Numbered from the stretch's first letter, positions 35,311 through 44,066 are shown. The stretch is DNA of 64,000 bases from Cellulophaga algicola DSM 14237 (GCF_000186265.1 NC_014934.1:1426001-1490000), one strand, 5' to 3'. Program-made: numbers and translations. Notes: generated by a model not told the origin, from the letters alone.

Positions 35311-35913
35311 ATGATAAATAAAGATCGATTTTTAGAAATAGCCATATCCAAATTCACAAGATTTGGATGTAAGAGATTTACCTTAGATGATTTAGCTCAC
35401 GAGATGGGTATTTCTAAAAAAACGATTTATGAAAATTTTGATACAAAAGAAACTATAGTTAATGATAGTTTAGATTTTCTCTTAAAGAAGATTGAACTTG
35501 AAATTATAGCAATTACAACTAAAAAAGGAGCAAACCCAATCCTGTCTATTATTGAAATCTACAGGATTGGATTTCTTTATGTAAAAAGTATTAGTCCAAC
35601 TTACATTAACGGATTAAGAAAATACTACCCAAAATCTAATACGCTGTATTCCGATTTTAAACTGCGTTTTACACATACGTATATTAAAGGTTTATTAGTA
35701 AAAGCTCACAAGAGCAATCTAATAAAAGCTACCATAGACATTGATCTTACTTGTGATTTATACTTTGGTAATTTAGAAAACCTAAGTTTAATAGCATCCA
35801 ATTTATATGAGAAATATACTGTTGATGAAATTCTGGAACACCTTATCATTACTTATTTAAGAGGTATTGTTACAGAAGAATATTTAAAAGAGAATGATCT
35901 TTTAATCCCTTAG
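35311..35913 (+). CDS. TetR-family transcriptional regulator
   Basis: A 200-aa regulator with the TetR HTH at about 5-50 (F-T-L-D-D-L-A-H-E-M-G-I-S-K-K-T-I-Y) and a divergent ligand-binding domain. It is 15 nt downstream of the outer-membrane factor and reads in the same direction, so the efflux operon carries a regulator gene at each end. Its operator is not obvious. Confidence 0.88.
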   Translation: MINKDRFLEIAISKFTRFGCKRFTLDDLAHEMGISKKTIYENFDTKETIVNDSLDFLLKKIELEIIAITTKKGANPILSIIEIYRIGFLYVKSISPTYINGLRKYYPKSNTLYSDFKLRFTHTYIKGLLVKAHKSNLIKATIDIDLTCDLYFGNLENLSLIASNLYEKYTVDEILEHLIITYLRGIVTEEYLKENDLLIP

Positions 35914-35954
35914 CTACGCAATCAATTTTAAGTGATTCAATTCTATTATTTTTA

Positions 35955-36494
35955 CTAAGAATCAATCTGTTGCCATGTCCTCAATTTGTTGTTTAATTCT
36001 TTTTCTGCATTAATAATATCTAATAGCATTAATCTTAATACTTGTTTTTTATCAACTCCAGTTTCTTTTGTATTTGAGTAAATGAAATTCATTAAATTTT
36101 AGAATTAGAAATAGCTTTCCAAGAATTTATTTTAATGGTAGGTAACTGAATTCCGTTGACCTTCATCACGATATCAAATACTAAATTTTATCATCTTTTT
36201 TTAAATATCAAGGAAATTAATAAAAGATTTTTGAAATACAATAGTATCAATAATGTCTTCCGTTGTTTCAGATGACTCTTTCTCAATTGAAAAAGAAATT
36301 TGTTCAAAGTACTTTCTATCTTTTCGATTCTCATTCCAATTATTAATCGACATGGCTATTAGAATTCCAACTAGTACTGGAATTATTACTTTGATAAGTG
36401 CTTTAATATTATCTTCATTTGAGCTTAGTACGGTTATTTTTTTAATATTTAGAGTGCTGCATAGTGCAGAAGCAAGAAAATTCTTAGTTGTGTA
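35955..36494 (-). pseudogene. Decayed DUF6090-like membrane protein gene
   Basis: Three minus-strand fragments read as one broken protein. Fragment A (36201-36494) contains a membrane helix followed by I-N-N-W-N-E-N-R-K, the hallmark of flavobacterial DUF6090 proteins, and ends at a stop next to a run of seven A. Fragment B (36092 to about 36181, frame +1) reads on with V-N-G-I-Q-L-P-T-I and S-W-K-A-I-S-N-S-K-I. Fragment C (35955-36092), back in the frame of A, continues with I-I-N-A-E-K-E-L-N-N-K-L. The order and character fit the C-terminal half of such proteins. No start codon is found before A, so the 5' end is lost. A plus-strand frame over the same bases is only its shadow. Confidence 0.6.
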
Positions 36495-36555
36495 CTAAAC
36501 TAAAATTTACTGGTTATCAAGAAAGCAGATTTTGTATGTTTTTTATATAATACCA

Positions 36556-37830
36556 TTACCTTATTATTTTTAACTCATTAGATCCTTTGGGCTCGTAGAG
36601 ATAAAAATTAAAAGGATCATCATAATTTTCTTCTTCAAAAATTATCATTTCTTTAGTGTCCTTTGGGTGGCAATATATTAATTTACCGTTGGTACTAAAA
36701 TCAATTTCAAAGTCTTTAGAAACTGTATGATTTACATATACACTTCGCTCTATTAAGTTGCCCCACAAAATTCTAGCAGTTAGAAATGTGGTATCATAAT
36801 TCACTTGCTGAACTTCAAATTGACGCTGATAAAGCATGGAGTTAAGCATTTGCTCATCGTTTTCTAAAATAGCTTTCCCTAGTTTATTATATAAGGCAAT
36901 TACCTTTTCTTTAAGTTTTTTTTCTTTTCTTAAGTCACTACCATTTGTCCATGCCTCAGGGTAATACGGTAATTCAGAATTAAAAGAAGTTTCAAAAACA
37001 ACAGTTTTATCTCCAAGAAATCTACCTTCAATTATTTTAACATCTTCATTAATGCTTTGATCTAAAATAGCGGCAGAATAGTACACCTTTTCATTATAAT
37101 CTGGCTCACGTTTAGCTATTATTTTTACAGATGTAACGTTACTAGTTATATACTTATTTAAATGAAGTCTGTCGTAGGTATAGTTTTCTTCAATTTTAAT
37201 ACCATTTATAAAAACATCATAAATAGAATGCTCTGTAGATGAAGAAAGCACATAATCTGGCTGCTTTTTAAATTTTTTTATTTTATGATGAATTTTTGCA
37301 AGTGGTATTTTGTAAATAGGTTTAAAGTCTATTTTTAAAACAGCAAAGTCTTTATCTCCTAATAAAGCTAGGTTTTCGCCATTCACAAATTTTACTCTTA
37401 AATTAATCGTCTCAGTTTCTTTTTCCCAATCGTAGCTTCTATCATTATAATAAACTGGTGTTAGTCCGTTTTCAGATTCTATTTTTTCTAATAATTTTTT
37501 ACCAGAATAATTTAAGGTATCTGTAGTTAGCTTTATGCTATTGTTGGAAAATATAGCTTCGGCAATAGGTATACCAGCATAATGCATTCCTTTCACATAA
37601 ATTTTTGAACTATATATACCACGAGAACTGGTAACTATATCGTCTACCACTTTAGCATCCTCTATAAACTCCAGTAACATACTACTACGTGTTTCTTTAT
37701 GCTCATCCATTATTTTTAACAATAGCTTTTGCAAATCTGGGCTAGATTTTATTTCAGAAAAATTGTAGTTGGTTTGACTATTAATAGCGGTACTCATTAG
37801 TAAAATGAGTACTATGATAAAGTTTTTCAT
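36556..37830 (-). CDS. Secreted protein of unknown function, 424 aa
   Basis: An N-terminal signal peptide (about 1-18, ending I-N-S-Q) precedes a soluble protein with alternating beta-strand-like segments and no recognised domain. The region about 185-235 is lysine-rich. It is 11 nt downstream of a second small secreted protein, so the two form an operon, and it sits in the accessory stretch between the efflux operon and dinB. Periplasmic or surface location is inferred from the signal. Confidence 0.65.
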   Translation of the reverse strand: MKNFIIVLILLMSTAINSQTNYNFSEIKSSPDLQKLLLKIMDEHKETRSSMLLEFIEDAKVVDDIVTSSRGIYSSKIYVKGMHYAGIPIAEAIFSNNSIKLTTDTLNYSGKKLLEKIESENGLTPVYYNDRSYDWEKETETINLRVKFVNGENLALLGDKDFAVLKIDFKPIYKIPLAKIHHKIKKFKKQPDYVLSSSTEHSIYDVFINGIKIEENYTYDRLHLNKYITSNVTSVKIIAKREPDYNEKVYYSAAILDQSINEDVKIIEGRFLGDKTVVFETSFNSELPYYPEAWTNGSDLRKEKKLKEKVIALYNKLGKAILENDEQMLNSMLYQRQFEVQQVNYDTTFLTARILWGNLIERSVYVNHTVSKDFEIDFSTNGKLIYCHPKDTKEMIIFEEENYDDPFNFYLYEPKGSNELKIIR

Positions 37831-37841
37831 TCAATATGTTA

Positions 37842-38288
37842 TTATTCATGAAGGGTTATAAAGAACCATTCAAAGGTGTTAAACTCCCCATCTATTTTGT
37901 TTATACTAAGAACTATACTGCGCTCATTAGTATCCCACCTGTAGTCGCAACTGTAGCCTCTATCATTTAATTCTGGAGCACCATACGTTTCTATTAGCTT
38001 AGACCTTATTTTGTTAAAGTCTTCAACTTTATTAAACGGAGTTATCATTATAGCCAATTCATCAACAAAATAAGCAATTTGAGCTTCGTCTATAATTACA
38101 TCATAGAAGCGTAAAAACCGATCATCATAAAAAGTGTAATTAGTGCCACTATAGGGAAGGCCTTCAAAAAACTGGGGTAAATCTGTTTTAGCGGTTATTT
38201 CTTCTAGGTTTTTAACAAGTGTGTCATAATCTATTTGTGCATAGCCAACTACAGATGTTAAAAATAAGGTTAGTGCTAGTTTTTTCAT
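37842..38288 (-). CDS. Small secreted protein of unknown function, 148 aa
   Basis: A signal peptide (about 1-17, ending V-G-Y-A-Q) is followed by a short acidic domain rich in aromatic residues (F-F-E-G-L-P-Y-S-G-T-N-Y near 40-52; two cysteines absent except one near 119). No family recognised. It is first of a two-gene unit with the 424-aa secreted protein. Co-transcription suggests that the two act together. Confidence 0.62.
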   Translation of the reverse strand: MKKLALTLFLTSVVGYAQIDYDTLVKNLEEITAKTDLPQFFEGLPYSGTNYTFYDDRFLRFYDVIIDEAQIAYFVDELAIMITPFNKVEDFNKIRSKLIETYGAPELNDRGYSCDYRWDTNERSIVLSINKIDGEFNTFEWFFITLHE

Positions 38289-38741
38289 TTATTTTCAGTT
38301 TCAGCTATTCATTACAATCAGTGGTTTTGTGTAAGGTTAATTGCGTGGTTGAGCAACTAATTTAAGAAATAAATAATCTCTAAAATTTTAAATTTGGCAA
38401 GGCTAGATTCTTGCTATTATGCGTGTACATTTGGCTGACTTAGAAAATAGGTAAACGTTTTAAAGTTCGCACTAAATCTCTTATCACTCATGGGTTTTCA
38501 GCGCGTGGTTATTTATATTCGATACTCTTCCATGTAACCAGAGCCCATTTTAAATCCACTTCATCATCAAAATAGAAAAATATTTGGAAAAGTTTCAATA
38601 CTAAACTCTTTTATTTTTCTAATTTTTAAGAAGACACAACACTACGGCTATTAGTCTATTGATTAGAAGTACTAGATTTTTAATTTAGATCTTTTTAGTG
38701 GTTATCTAAGATCGCGTTTTTAAGGTTACTTTTTTTGCATT
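38289..38741. other. Long non-coding spacer in accessory region
   Basis: No open frame of note on either strand. The octamer GCGTGGTT occurs twice (about 38343-38350 and 38503-38510). The region has a base pattern unlike the neighbouring genes, as in spacers between isolated accessory genes further right. Its role is unknown. Confidence 0.4.
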
Positions 38742-38779
38742 AAAAAACTCCACACATTTTAAATAAAATATGTGGAGTT
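38742..38779 (-). terminator. Terminator of the 178-aa lipoprotein gene
   Basis: Stem AACTCCACACATTTT paired with AAAATATGTGGAGTT (38746-38779), preceded on plus by a run of A (38742-38747) that becomes the U tract on minus. Confidence 0.75.
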
Positions 38780-38814
38780 TACTATACGTCTTTCTATTTT
38801 TAGAACCTGAAAAA

Positions 38815-39351
38815 TTAGTTTTTATAAGTTTCCATATCAGAATCTGCTAAAAAGTCTTTAATTCTGTACATCTTATTTATAATAGTACTGTTCCCCGTAA
38901 TTGATATCTCATCTTTTAATGGTTCAGTTACATTATAGTTAATATTACTATGTGGTATAACAATATCTGTATGGACTTTAAAGTTTCCCGTGTATTTATC
39001 ACCTGCTATTTCTACTTCTACTGCTTCTGGGAGCGTACTTGCACTGTTTGGATTAATAGAGTACTCAATAGCACATTCAATATATGTAGCGTTTGTACAG
39101 TTTATAAATGAAACTCCATTAATCTCTATTTCTACTTCTTTACCATCAACTCCCTTAAATTTTTGTTTTCCACTAGTACCATCTGGAACCCTTTTTAATT
39201 CACCAGGAGCTATATCGTATTTTTTTCCGTCAATTTCAACTGAAATTGCCTCATCTGTTGGGTTATCTAACCAAAGAAGTTCTCCTCCCGATCCACATGA
39301 TAGGAATAAAAGGCTAATAAATACTGTTAATACTAGAATCTGTTTTTTCAT
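38815..39351 (-). CDS. Putative lipoprotein of unknown function, 178 aa
   Basis: The N-terminus has a lipoprotein signal with lipobox L-F-L-S-C (Cys about 19), followed by G-S-G-G. The mature part (about 24-178) is beta-rich with repeated V-E-I-D/V-E-I-E/V-E-I-A strands, suggesting a small beta-sandwich, and has a Cys pair near 84 and 92. No named family. It is a single gene flanked by long non-coding DNA and its own terminator. Confidence 0.65.
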   Translation of the reverse strand: MKKQILVLTVFISLLFLSCGSGGELLWLDNPTDEAISVEIDGKKYDIAPGELKRVPDGTSGKQKFKGVDGKEVEIEINGVSFINCTNATYIECAIEYSINPNSASTLPEAVEVEIAGDKYTGNFKVHTDIVIPHSNINYNVTEPLKDEISITGNSTIINKMYRIKDFLADSDMETYKN

Positions 39352-39490
39352 AATTTGTTTTATATATAACTATTAACTTTTGTTTATTAAAATTATTGTT
39401 AACTGCCTTATATAAGATCAGTAGCGCGTAACATAAGCGATAACTACTCGGATAAAACAAAAGCTAAATTTTTAAATGTTGCCAATAATT

Positions 39491-40258
39491 TTAATTGATT
39501 AAATAAAGAAATAGAACTAAAATTGATAATATAATTCCAAATACTATTTTTAATGGAAATTGCGCAACACCAAAAGTGAAATTCATAATTTTTTCTAATC
39601 CTGTTGTAGCAGATGAAATTGAATTTAAATAAATTCTTAGCGCATTTGAATCTCCTTCTTTTTTATTAAGTTCTTGTGATAGCTTTTCTTCATCAAACTT
39701 TACTTTATCAGAAAATAGTGTTAAAATCTTTTTTACTATCCTTTTAACAATCCCTCCAACAAATGGTACTTTATCTGATATTACTTTTGAAATCATTGGG
39801 ATTGTAACAATATGAATTATGCCTTTAAAAAGTAAACCAAGCACATCTTTTCTATTTTCTTCATTAACCTGATTATTAACTTGAATCATATCCGTTATTG
39901 CAGATTTCATGATATCTAATGAATAGTTTACAACTCCCCACATATCGGATTTCATTTTCCACATCAGTAAAAGTAATCCAACTAAGATTCCAGTAATTAA
40001 AAAGAGAATTAATCCTACAGTTCCATAAATCACATATTCAATGTGAACTAAATCAAAAATAAAGAACCCAACAATGAAAATTAGAATCGAAATTAGAAGT
40101 GGTCTAATTAGGCAATTGAATATGTATTTTGGGAAAACTAATAGTTCTACAAAGTTTTCGATAACTTCTTCATTACGGTACTTTTGCACATCAATTCCCA
40201 GTTCCTCTTTTATCTTATTATCTAATTTTTCAACATCTTTTTTTGTTCTTATCTTCAT
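39491..40258 (-). CDS. Integral membrane protein of unknown function, 255 aa
   Basis: A short charged N-terminus (about 1-45) leads to hydrophobic segments at about 50-72, 77-98, 140-165 and 232-254. The region between (about 165-225) is amphipathic and includes G-G-I-V-K-R-I-V-K-K-I. I recognise no family. The gene is isolated within the accessory region with no obvious promoter box. Confidence 0.55.
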   Translation of the reverse strand: MKIRTKKDVEKLDNKIKEELGIDVQKYRNEEVIENFVELLVFPKYIFNCLIRPLLISILIFIVGFFIFDLVHIEYVIYGTVGLILFLITGILVGLLLLMWKMKSDMWGVVNYSLDIMKSAITDMIQVNNQVNEENRKDVLGLLFKGIIHIVTIPMISKVISDKVPFVGGIVKRIVKKILTLFSDKVKFDEEKLSQELNKKEGDSNALRIYLNSISSATTGLEKIMNFTFGVAQFPLKIVFGIILSILVLFLYLIN

Positions 40259-40766
40259 TCTTCGGATTTATATTTTTAAAAACGATTACCCTTTAGCTAT
40301 GAGTCCTTAGGAAGCAAACTTGCGCTCAATTTTTTTTCGTTCTAAATGTCGAATTAAACTAGTTTATCAACATAGTAAATATACGCAAATCATTTAATTA
40401 AGTACCAGACCTCCACTTTACACATAGTGTTTATTACCTCACGTTTTTTATTCTAACGTAAGACTACGTAACGCTTCCGGTTTTATCTATCGTAAAGATT
40501 AGTGATTACTATTAATTTTGAGGGTAATTTTTTTTCGCATACAAATAGGCAAAAATCCTCTTGAAGTATCGGTTTAATTACCGCAAAAATCTGCTAAAAA
40601 TGGATGTTAAATTTACCGTTTAACTTAGTCCAATTATAGGCAATATTTGTTAAGGGACATGATTTACACAAGTTAAATATATAGCAAGTTGGCCAGAAAA
40701 TAAGCGGTTCCTTTCAGTTAAGCCTTAAAGTTCGCATTAGGTTTAGGCTTTGCTATATTCAGTTAT
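40259..40766. other. Long non-coding spacer in accessory region
   Basis: 508 bp without credible open frames, AT-rich, with a few short inverted or repeated words (for example AACGTAAGAC and ACGTAACGC near 40456-40475). No promoter, terminator or RNA could be supported. Confidence 0.4.
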
Positions 40767-41471
40767 TTAGAGTCCAACCCCATTTTTCCAATTACTCATA
40801 GTTGTCGGATGTTCCATATTATTTGGGTAGTGGCTATTCACGAAGCTAAGTTGTTGGACTGTTAATAAAACAAAAGAACCATCATTTGCACAGTTTATTG
40901 GGTAAAACTGTTCACTAGACCCCTGAAGTTTTAATTCGACGTTAAGCATTTCTATAAAATTCACATAGGCAATTCCCCAATCAATATCAGAAAATTGTCC
41001 GTCAAATGCTGCGTATTCATTCCCGTTTATTTCGATTGTATGTTTCCAGTTTGTTTGGTCTTGTAAACTTTGCTCATTTCCATATTCCAACTGTAGTCCT
41101 AACTTTTTAAAAGTTCTTTGTACTTGTCCTAGATATTCTGTCAAGCCTCCAACTTCGAATAATTCTTCACAATCTACCCAGAAATATCTATTGTCCATAA
41201 AATCAAGAGTTTCCGCTCGCATTGGACCTTGAAAGAAATTCAAGTCCGTGTACGCTTTTTCAAAATCAGCTTTCACTTTATCAAGCTCTAAAGAATCAGT
41301 CAATATGAAATAGTTTAGTTCTTCAAGTCCATCGACAACTTCTTTTCCATTTAGTTTTTTTTGAAGCTGTACTTTTGGGTTTTCATTTTTGATTTCAGTA
41401 GTCGAATTGTTTTGCTTAGAGTTACAGGCTAAAAAAGTGACTATAAAAGCAAAAATTAAAAGTTGTTTCAT
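40767..41471 (-). CDS. Putative lipoprotein of unknown function, 234 aa
   Basis: I start at ATG 41471, which puts a lipoprotein signal with lipobox F-L-A-C (Cys 16) at the N-terminus; a longer frame from 41489 adds six residues before it. The mature protein is acidic and rich in aromatic residues, with E-L-N-Y-F-I-L-T-D-S-L near 50 and W-V-D-C-E-E near 100. No family recognised. Like its neighbours it is a lone gene, and the spacer upstream carries inverted-repeat ends. Confidence 0.62.
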   Translation of the reverse strand: MKQLLIFAFIVTFLACNSKQNNSTTEIKNENPKVQLQKKLNGKEVVDGLEELNYFILTDSLELDKVKADFEKAYTDLNFFQGPMRAETLDFMDNRYFWVDCEELFEVGGLTEYLGQVQRTFKKLGLQLEYGNEQSLQDQTNWKHTIEINGNEYAAFDGQFSDIDWGIAYVNFIEMLNVELKLQGSSEQFYPINCANDGSFVLLTVQQLSFVNSHYPNNMEHPTTMSNWKNGVGL

Positions 41472-41489
41472 TGATCTGTAAAATTGCAT

Positions 41490-41686
41490 ACAACGTTAAG
41501 TATAAGAAACGTAGGGCAGGTTCTAAGCGATATGTTTCGGATTGGCACTAAGCCAAATAGAAATATTTTGCTTTTATCATTTTTTGTAAATGCCGAATTT
41601 TATAGTTGGCGGACTTTGTAAATAACCACAGACCTTTCGATTATACCCAAAAGCACTATGTTTAATGTTTACTTATACATTGTTAT
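41490..41686. repeat. Spacer element with imperfect terminal inverted repeats
   Basis: Left end ACAACGTTAAGTATAAG (from 41490, continuing AAAC) is the near-inverse of the right end GTTTACTTATACATTGTTAT (41667-41686). Between them lie about 155 bp with a small hairpin TTGGC-ACTAA-GCCAA. The shape is that of a short mobile or cassette-type element (MITE-like or attC-like); no transposase or integrase is present. About 90 further bp to 41779 show nothing. Confidence 0.4.
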
Positions 41687-41779
41687 CAAACGTATTTTTA
41701 ATCAGTTCAGGTGCATTTGTAATAGTGCTTTTTTATTCTTGACATAAATACTTTCAACACGCAAAAGTTAAATTAAGGC

Positions 41780-41813
41780 AAAAAAAAAAAACCTAGAGCA
41801 CAATGTCTAGGTT
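41780..41813 (-). terminator. Terminator downstream of the Abi_2 gene
   Basis: Stem AACCTAGA (41790-41797) with TCTAGGTT (41806-41813); on the minus strand it is followed by a pure run of at least ten T. It lies about 75 nt past the Abi stop, leaving a short 3' region. Confidence 0.8.
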
Positions 41814-41887
41814 CTGTATAATTTTTTATAGTGCAACACTAAAGCGTAATGAATAGCTAGGCACTTTATATTGCAAATATACAAGAT

Positions 41888-42760
41888 TTACATCTTATAA
41901 CCAATTTTATCCGTAATTATTAATTTAATCGTCTCGTTATTTTCGTATTCTTTGAACAACATATTTATTTCAATATTCATATCATTATGTCTTTCCTCAG
42001 ATATGTTTTTTAAAATAAAGGATATTGTTTTGATTCCAGCATCTAATGATTGATTATTGTTGTCGTTAAATTTAGTTCTAGGGATTTTGTATATACCTTG
42101 AGGGAAATTTAAATCATATAATACTCCTGCGTGAGCACAAATATTTCGAATAAATTTTATAGTATGAATAAAATTTATAAATGTATTTAGGTTGTTTAAT
42201 CCATAAAGTTTTGAAATTTCTTTTTTAAGTTCCTCACTTTTTAATGCGTTAAAAACAGTAACGATTGCTCCAAATGTCAAAAACTCAAAAGTTTTCCAAG
42301 TAGGTGCATATATATCATTTCTGTATTTTATATGGTGAAGTTTTATTTGCTTATTCTCGTCTTTAAATTTATCTGTGTATAGTTTTATATCTAGATTGTT
42401 TATAAACCAATGAGCCATTATTTTAGGATTGGAATACCATATAGGGTCTTCTTTATGTTTATTAGAAGTATAATAAATAATTTTAGTTCTAAAGTTAACC
42501 TCTATACGCTTTAAATATTTAAGTAAAACATTTCTTAAATCTACGTCTAAGTAGTAAAGGTTAATTATATTCGAAAATAACGTTCCTTTTTCAAAGTTAT
42601 GGTCCTTGTCTATTTCGAAAGGAAACCAATAAAATCCAAGTCTATAATAACCGATATCTAGGAGTATTTCTTCAGCTTTTTCTTCTCCGCAATCGAAAGT
42701 CATTCCTCTTTCTTTTAAAATTACTATTTGTTCTTTTGCAGTTGTTGCTTTTTTACTCAT
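41888..42760 (-). CDS. Abi_2 family abortive-infection protein (AbiD/AbiF-like, HEPN motif)
   Basis: A 290-aa protein of the Abi_2 family. The N-terminal signature G-Y-Y-R-L-G-F-Y-W-F-P-F spans residues 37-48, and the HEPN-type ribonuclease motif R-x4-H is intact as Arg205-Asn-Ile-Cys-Ala-His210. Such proteins are RNA-cleaving toxins that stop growth on phage infection; several relatives are held in check by a neighbouring structured RNA. The gene stands alone among long spacers and ends about 75 nt before a strong terminator. No antitoxin protein is adjacent. Base use is AT-richer than in the core genes, consistent with acquisition. Confidence 0.85.
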   Translation of the reverse strand: MSKKATTAKEQIVILKERGMTFDCGEEKAEEILLDIGYYRLGFYWFPFEIDKDHNFEKGTLFSNIINLYYLDVDLRNVLLKYLKRIEVNFRTKIIYYTSNKHKEDPIWYSNPKIMAHWFINNLDIKLYTDKFKDENKQIKLHHIKYRNDIYAPTWKTFEFLTFGAIVTVFNALKSEELKKEISKLYGLNNLNTFINFIHTIKFIRNICAHAGVLYDLNFPQGIYKIPRTKFNDNNNQSLDAGIKTISFILKNISEERHNDMNIEINMLFKEYENNETIKLIITDKIGYKM

Positions 42761-42903
42761 TTTAATTTATCGTGACTTATAGTCTTAATTAAGATATAAA
42801 TATATCGTTTTACTCGTCGTTACTATTCTTTTTTATTTAAATAAATTACGTTTGCTAATATTCGTATGAGTGGTAATTTCTGGTAACAATTATATACTCA
42901 CTT

Positions 42904-43371
42904 CTACCATTTCTTAAACGGATTCTTACTTAATTGAGAATTATAATATTTTGTTATTCCAGAAACTTCTTCTCCTAACCAATTTGGTTTCTCAAAAGCT
43001 TCTTCCTCTGAGCTTAACTCAACCTCAGCCACTATCAAACCTTCATTTTCACCAAAAAACTCATCAACCTCAAAAATATGCTTTCCTACTTGTACCTCAT
43101 ATCTGAACTTATCAATACTACCAGGTTCTGCAATTTTTAGCAAGGCTTCTGCTTCTGGGACAGCAATCTCCTTTTCCCATTCAAAGCGAGAAACTCCTGT
43201 AGTATTTCCTTTTCCTTTTACGGTTATAAAGCCTTGATCACCTTTAATCCTTATCCTTACTGTACGCTCAGGATCAGTATTTAAAAAACCTTGTACTATT
43301 CTAGTTTTAGTGTTTGCCTCTGTTTTGTAAGCATTAGACAACACTAAAAATTTTCGTTCTATTTCAACCAT
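42904..43371 (-). CDS. CYTH-domain protein (triphosphate tunnel metalloenzyme)
   Basis: A 155-aa CYTH protein. The E-x-E-x-K signature is at Glu3, Glu5 and Lys7, and alternating charged strands follow with the usual R-I-R-I-K and acidic E-V-D-E-F-F elements. Bacterial members of this size hydrolyse tripolyphosphate or nucleoside triphosphates; a class IV adenylate cyclase role is less likely. It starts 1 nt after the stop of the upstream oxidoreductase gene, so the two are co-transcribed. Confidence 0.88.
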   Translation of the reverse strand: MVEIERKFLVLSNAYKTEANTKTRIVQGFLNTDPERTVRIRIKGDQGFITVKGKGNTTGVSRFEWEKEIAVPEAEALLKIAEPGSIDKFRYEVQVGKHIFEVDEFFGENEGLIVAEVELSSEEEAFEKPNWLGEEVSGITKYYNSQLSKNPFKKW

Positions 43372-43372
43372 A

Positions 43373-44041
43373 TTACTGCACTAAAGCCTTTATTTTATCA
43401 GATTCTATTATAGTTTGGCTATAGTCATTATTCGCCAACCAAATCATTGCAGCTGCAATAGTTTCTGGCGCAATAGTTCTATACTTCTTTAATGAGCCTA
43501 TAAGAACCATATTTAGCACTTTCATTACTTTCTTAAAGATCCATTCCCCTGTTCTTTTTTCTGTCCTCTCTCCCCCAATTAAAGAAGGTTGCAAAATAAA
43601 AGTCCTAGGAAATTTCTGTGCCAAAACAGCATCTTCCATCTCTCCTTTTACTGTATTGTAAAACACCGTACTTTTTGCACTTGCTCCTAAGGCTGAAATA
43701 ACTATAAAAGTATTTACTTCGTTACTTTTTGCCACTTTTGCTGCTGTAACAGGAATACCATAATCTATCTTTTTATAGGTTTCATTATCTGGAGTTTTCT
43801 TTTTGGTTGTTCCAATGCAACAGAACACCTCATCTGCCATGAAATCTTCCTTATGTTCTTCTAAGCTTAAAAGATCTATCAAGTGTTCTTCAATTTTAGG
43901 ATGAGAAATTCCTACAGAAGATCTTGAGAATAATTTTATTTTTTGATAGCGATCATCCTTTAATAAGTAATCTAATAATAGTCCACCTGTGAGTCCGGTT
44001 GCACCAAGAATAATAGCAGTCTTATCTTTTGTTTTCATCAA
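43373..44041 (-). CDS. NAD(P)-binding Rossmann protein (HTATIP2/NmrA-like)
   Basis: A 222-aa atypical SDR. The nucleotide-binding motif G-A-T-G-L-T-G is at residues 13-19, and the rest resembles the HTATIP2/TIP30-type group (F-C-C-I-G-T-T-K-K-K near 74, S-A-L-G-A near 115, Y-N-T-V-K-G-E near 126, which includes the Y-x3-K). Substrate unknown. It is divergent from dinB, with only 25 nt between the start codons, and is followed by the CYTH gene. Confidence 0.85.
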   Translation of the reverse strand: MMKTKDKTAIILGATGLTGGLLLDYLLKDDRYQKIKLFSRSSVGISHPKIEEHLIDLLSLEEHKEDFMADEVFCCIGTTKKKTPDNETYKKIDYGIPVTAAKVAKSNEVNTFIVISALGASAKSTVFYNTVKGEMEDAVLAQKFPRTFILQPSLIGGERTEKRTGEWIFKKVMKVLNMVLIGSLKKYRTIAPETIAAAMIWLANNDYSQTIIESDKIKALVQ

Positions 44042-44066
44042 CCTAAATATAGTTTAATTTTGCAGT

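Noticed and set aside
36253-36498. 81-aa plus-strand open frame
   Set aside because: It lies opposite the DUF6090-like remnant, has no promoter, and its hydrophobic stretch is the complement of the remnant's membrane helix.
41490-41686. Confident call of an integron attC site
   Set aside because: The ends do not fit the GTTRRRY core and no integrase is in the window, so only a cassette-like repeat is claimed.
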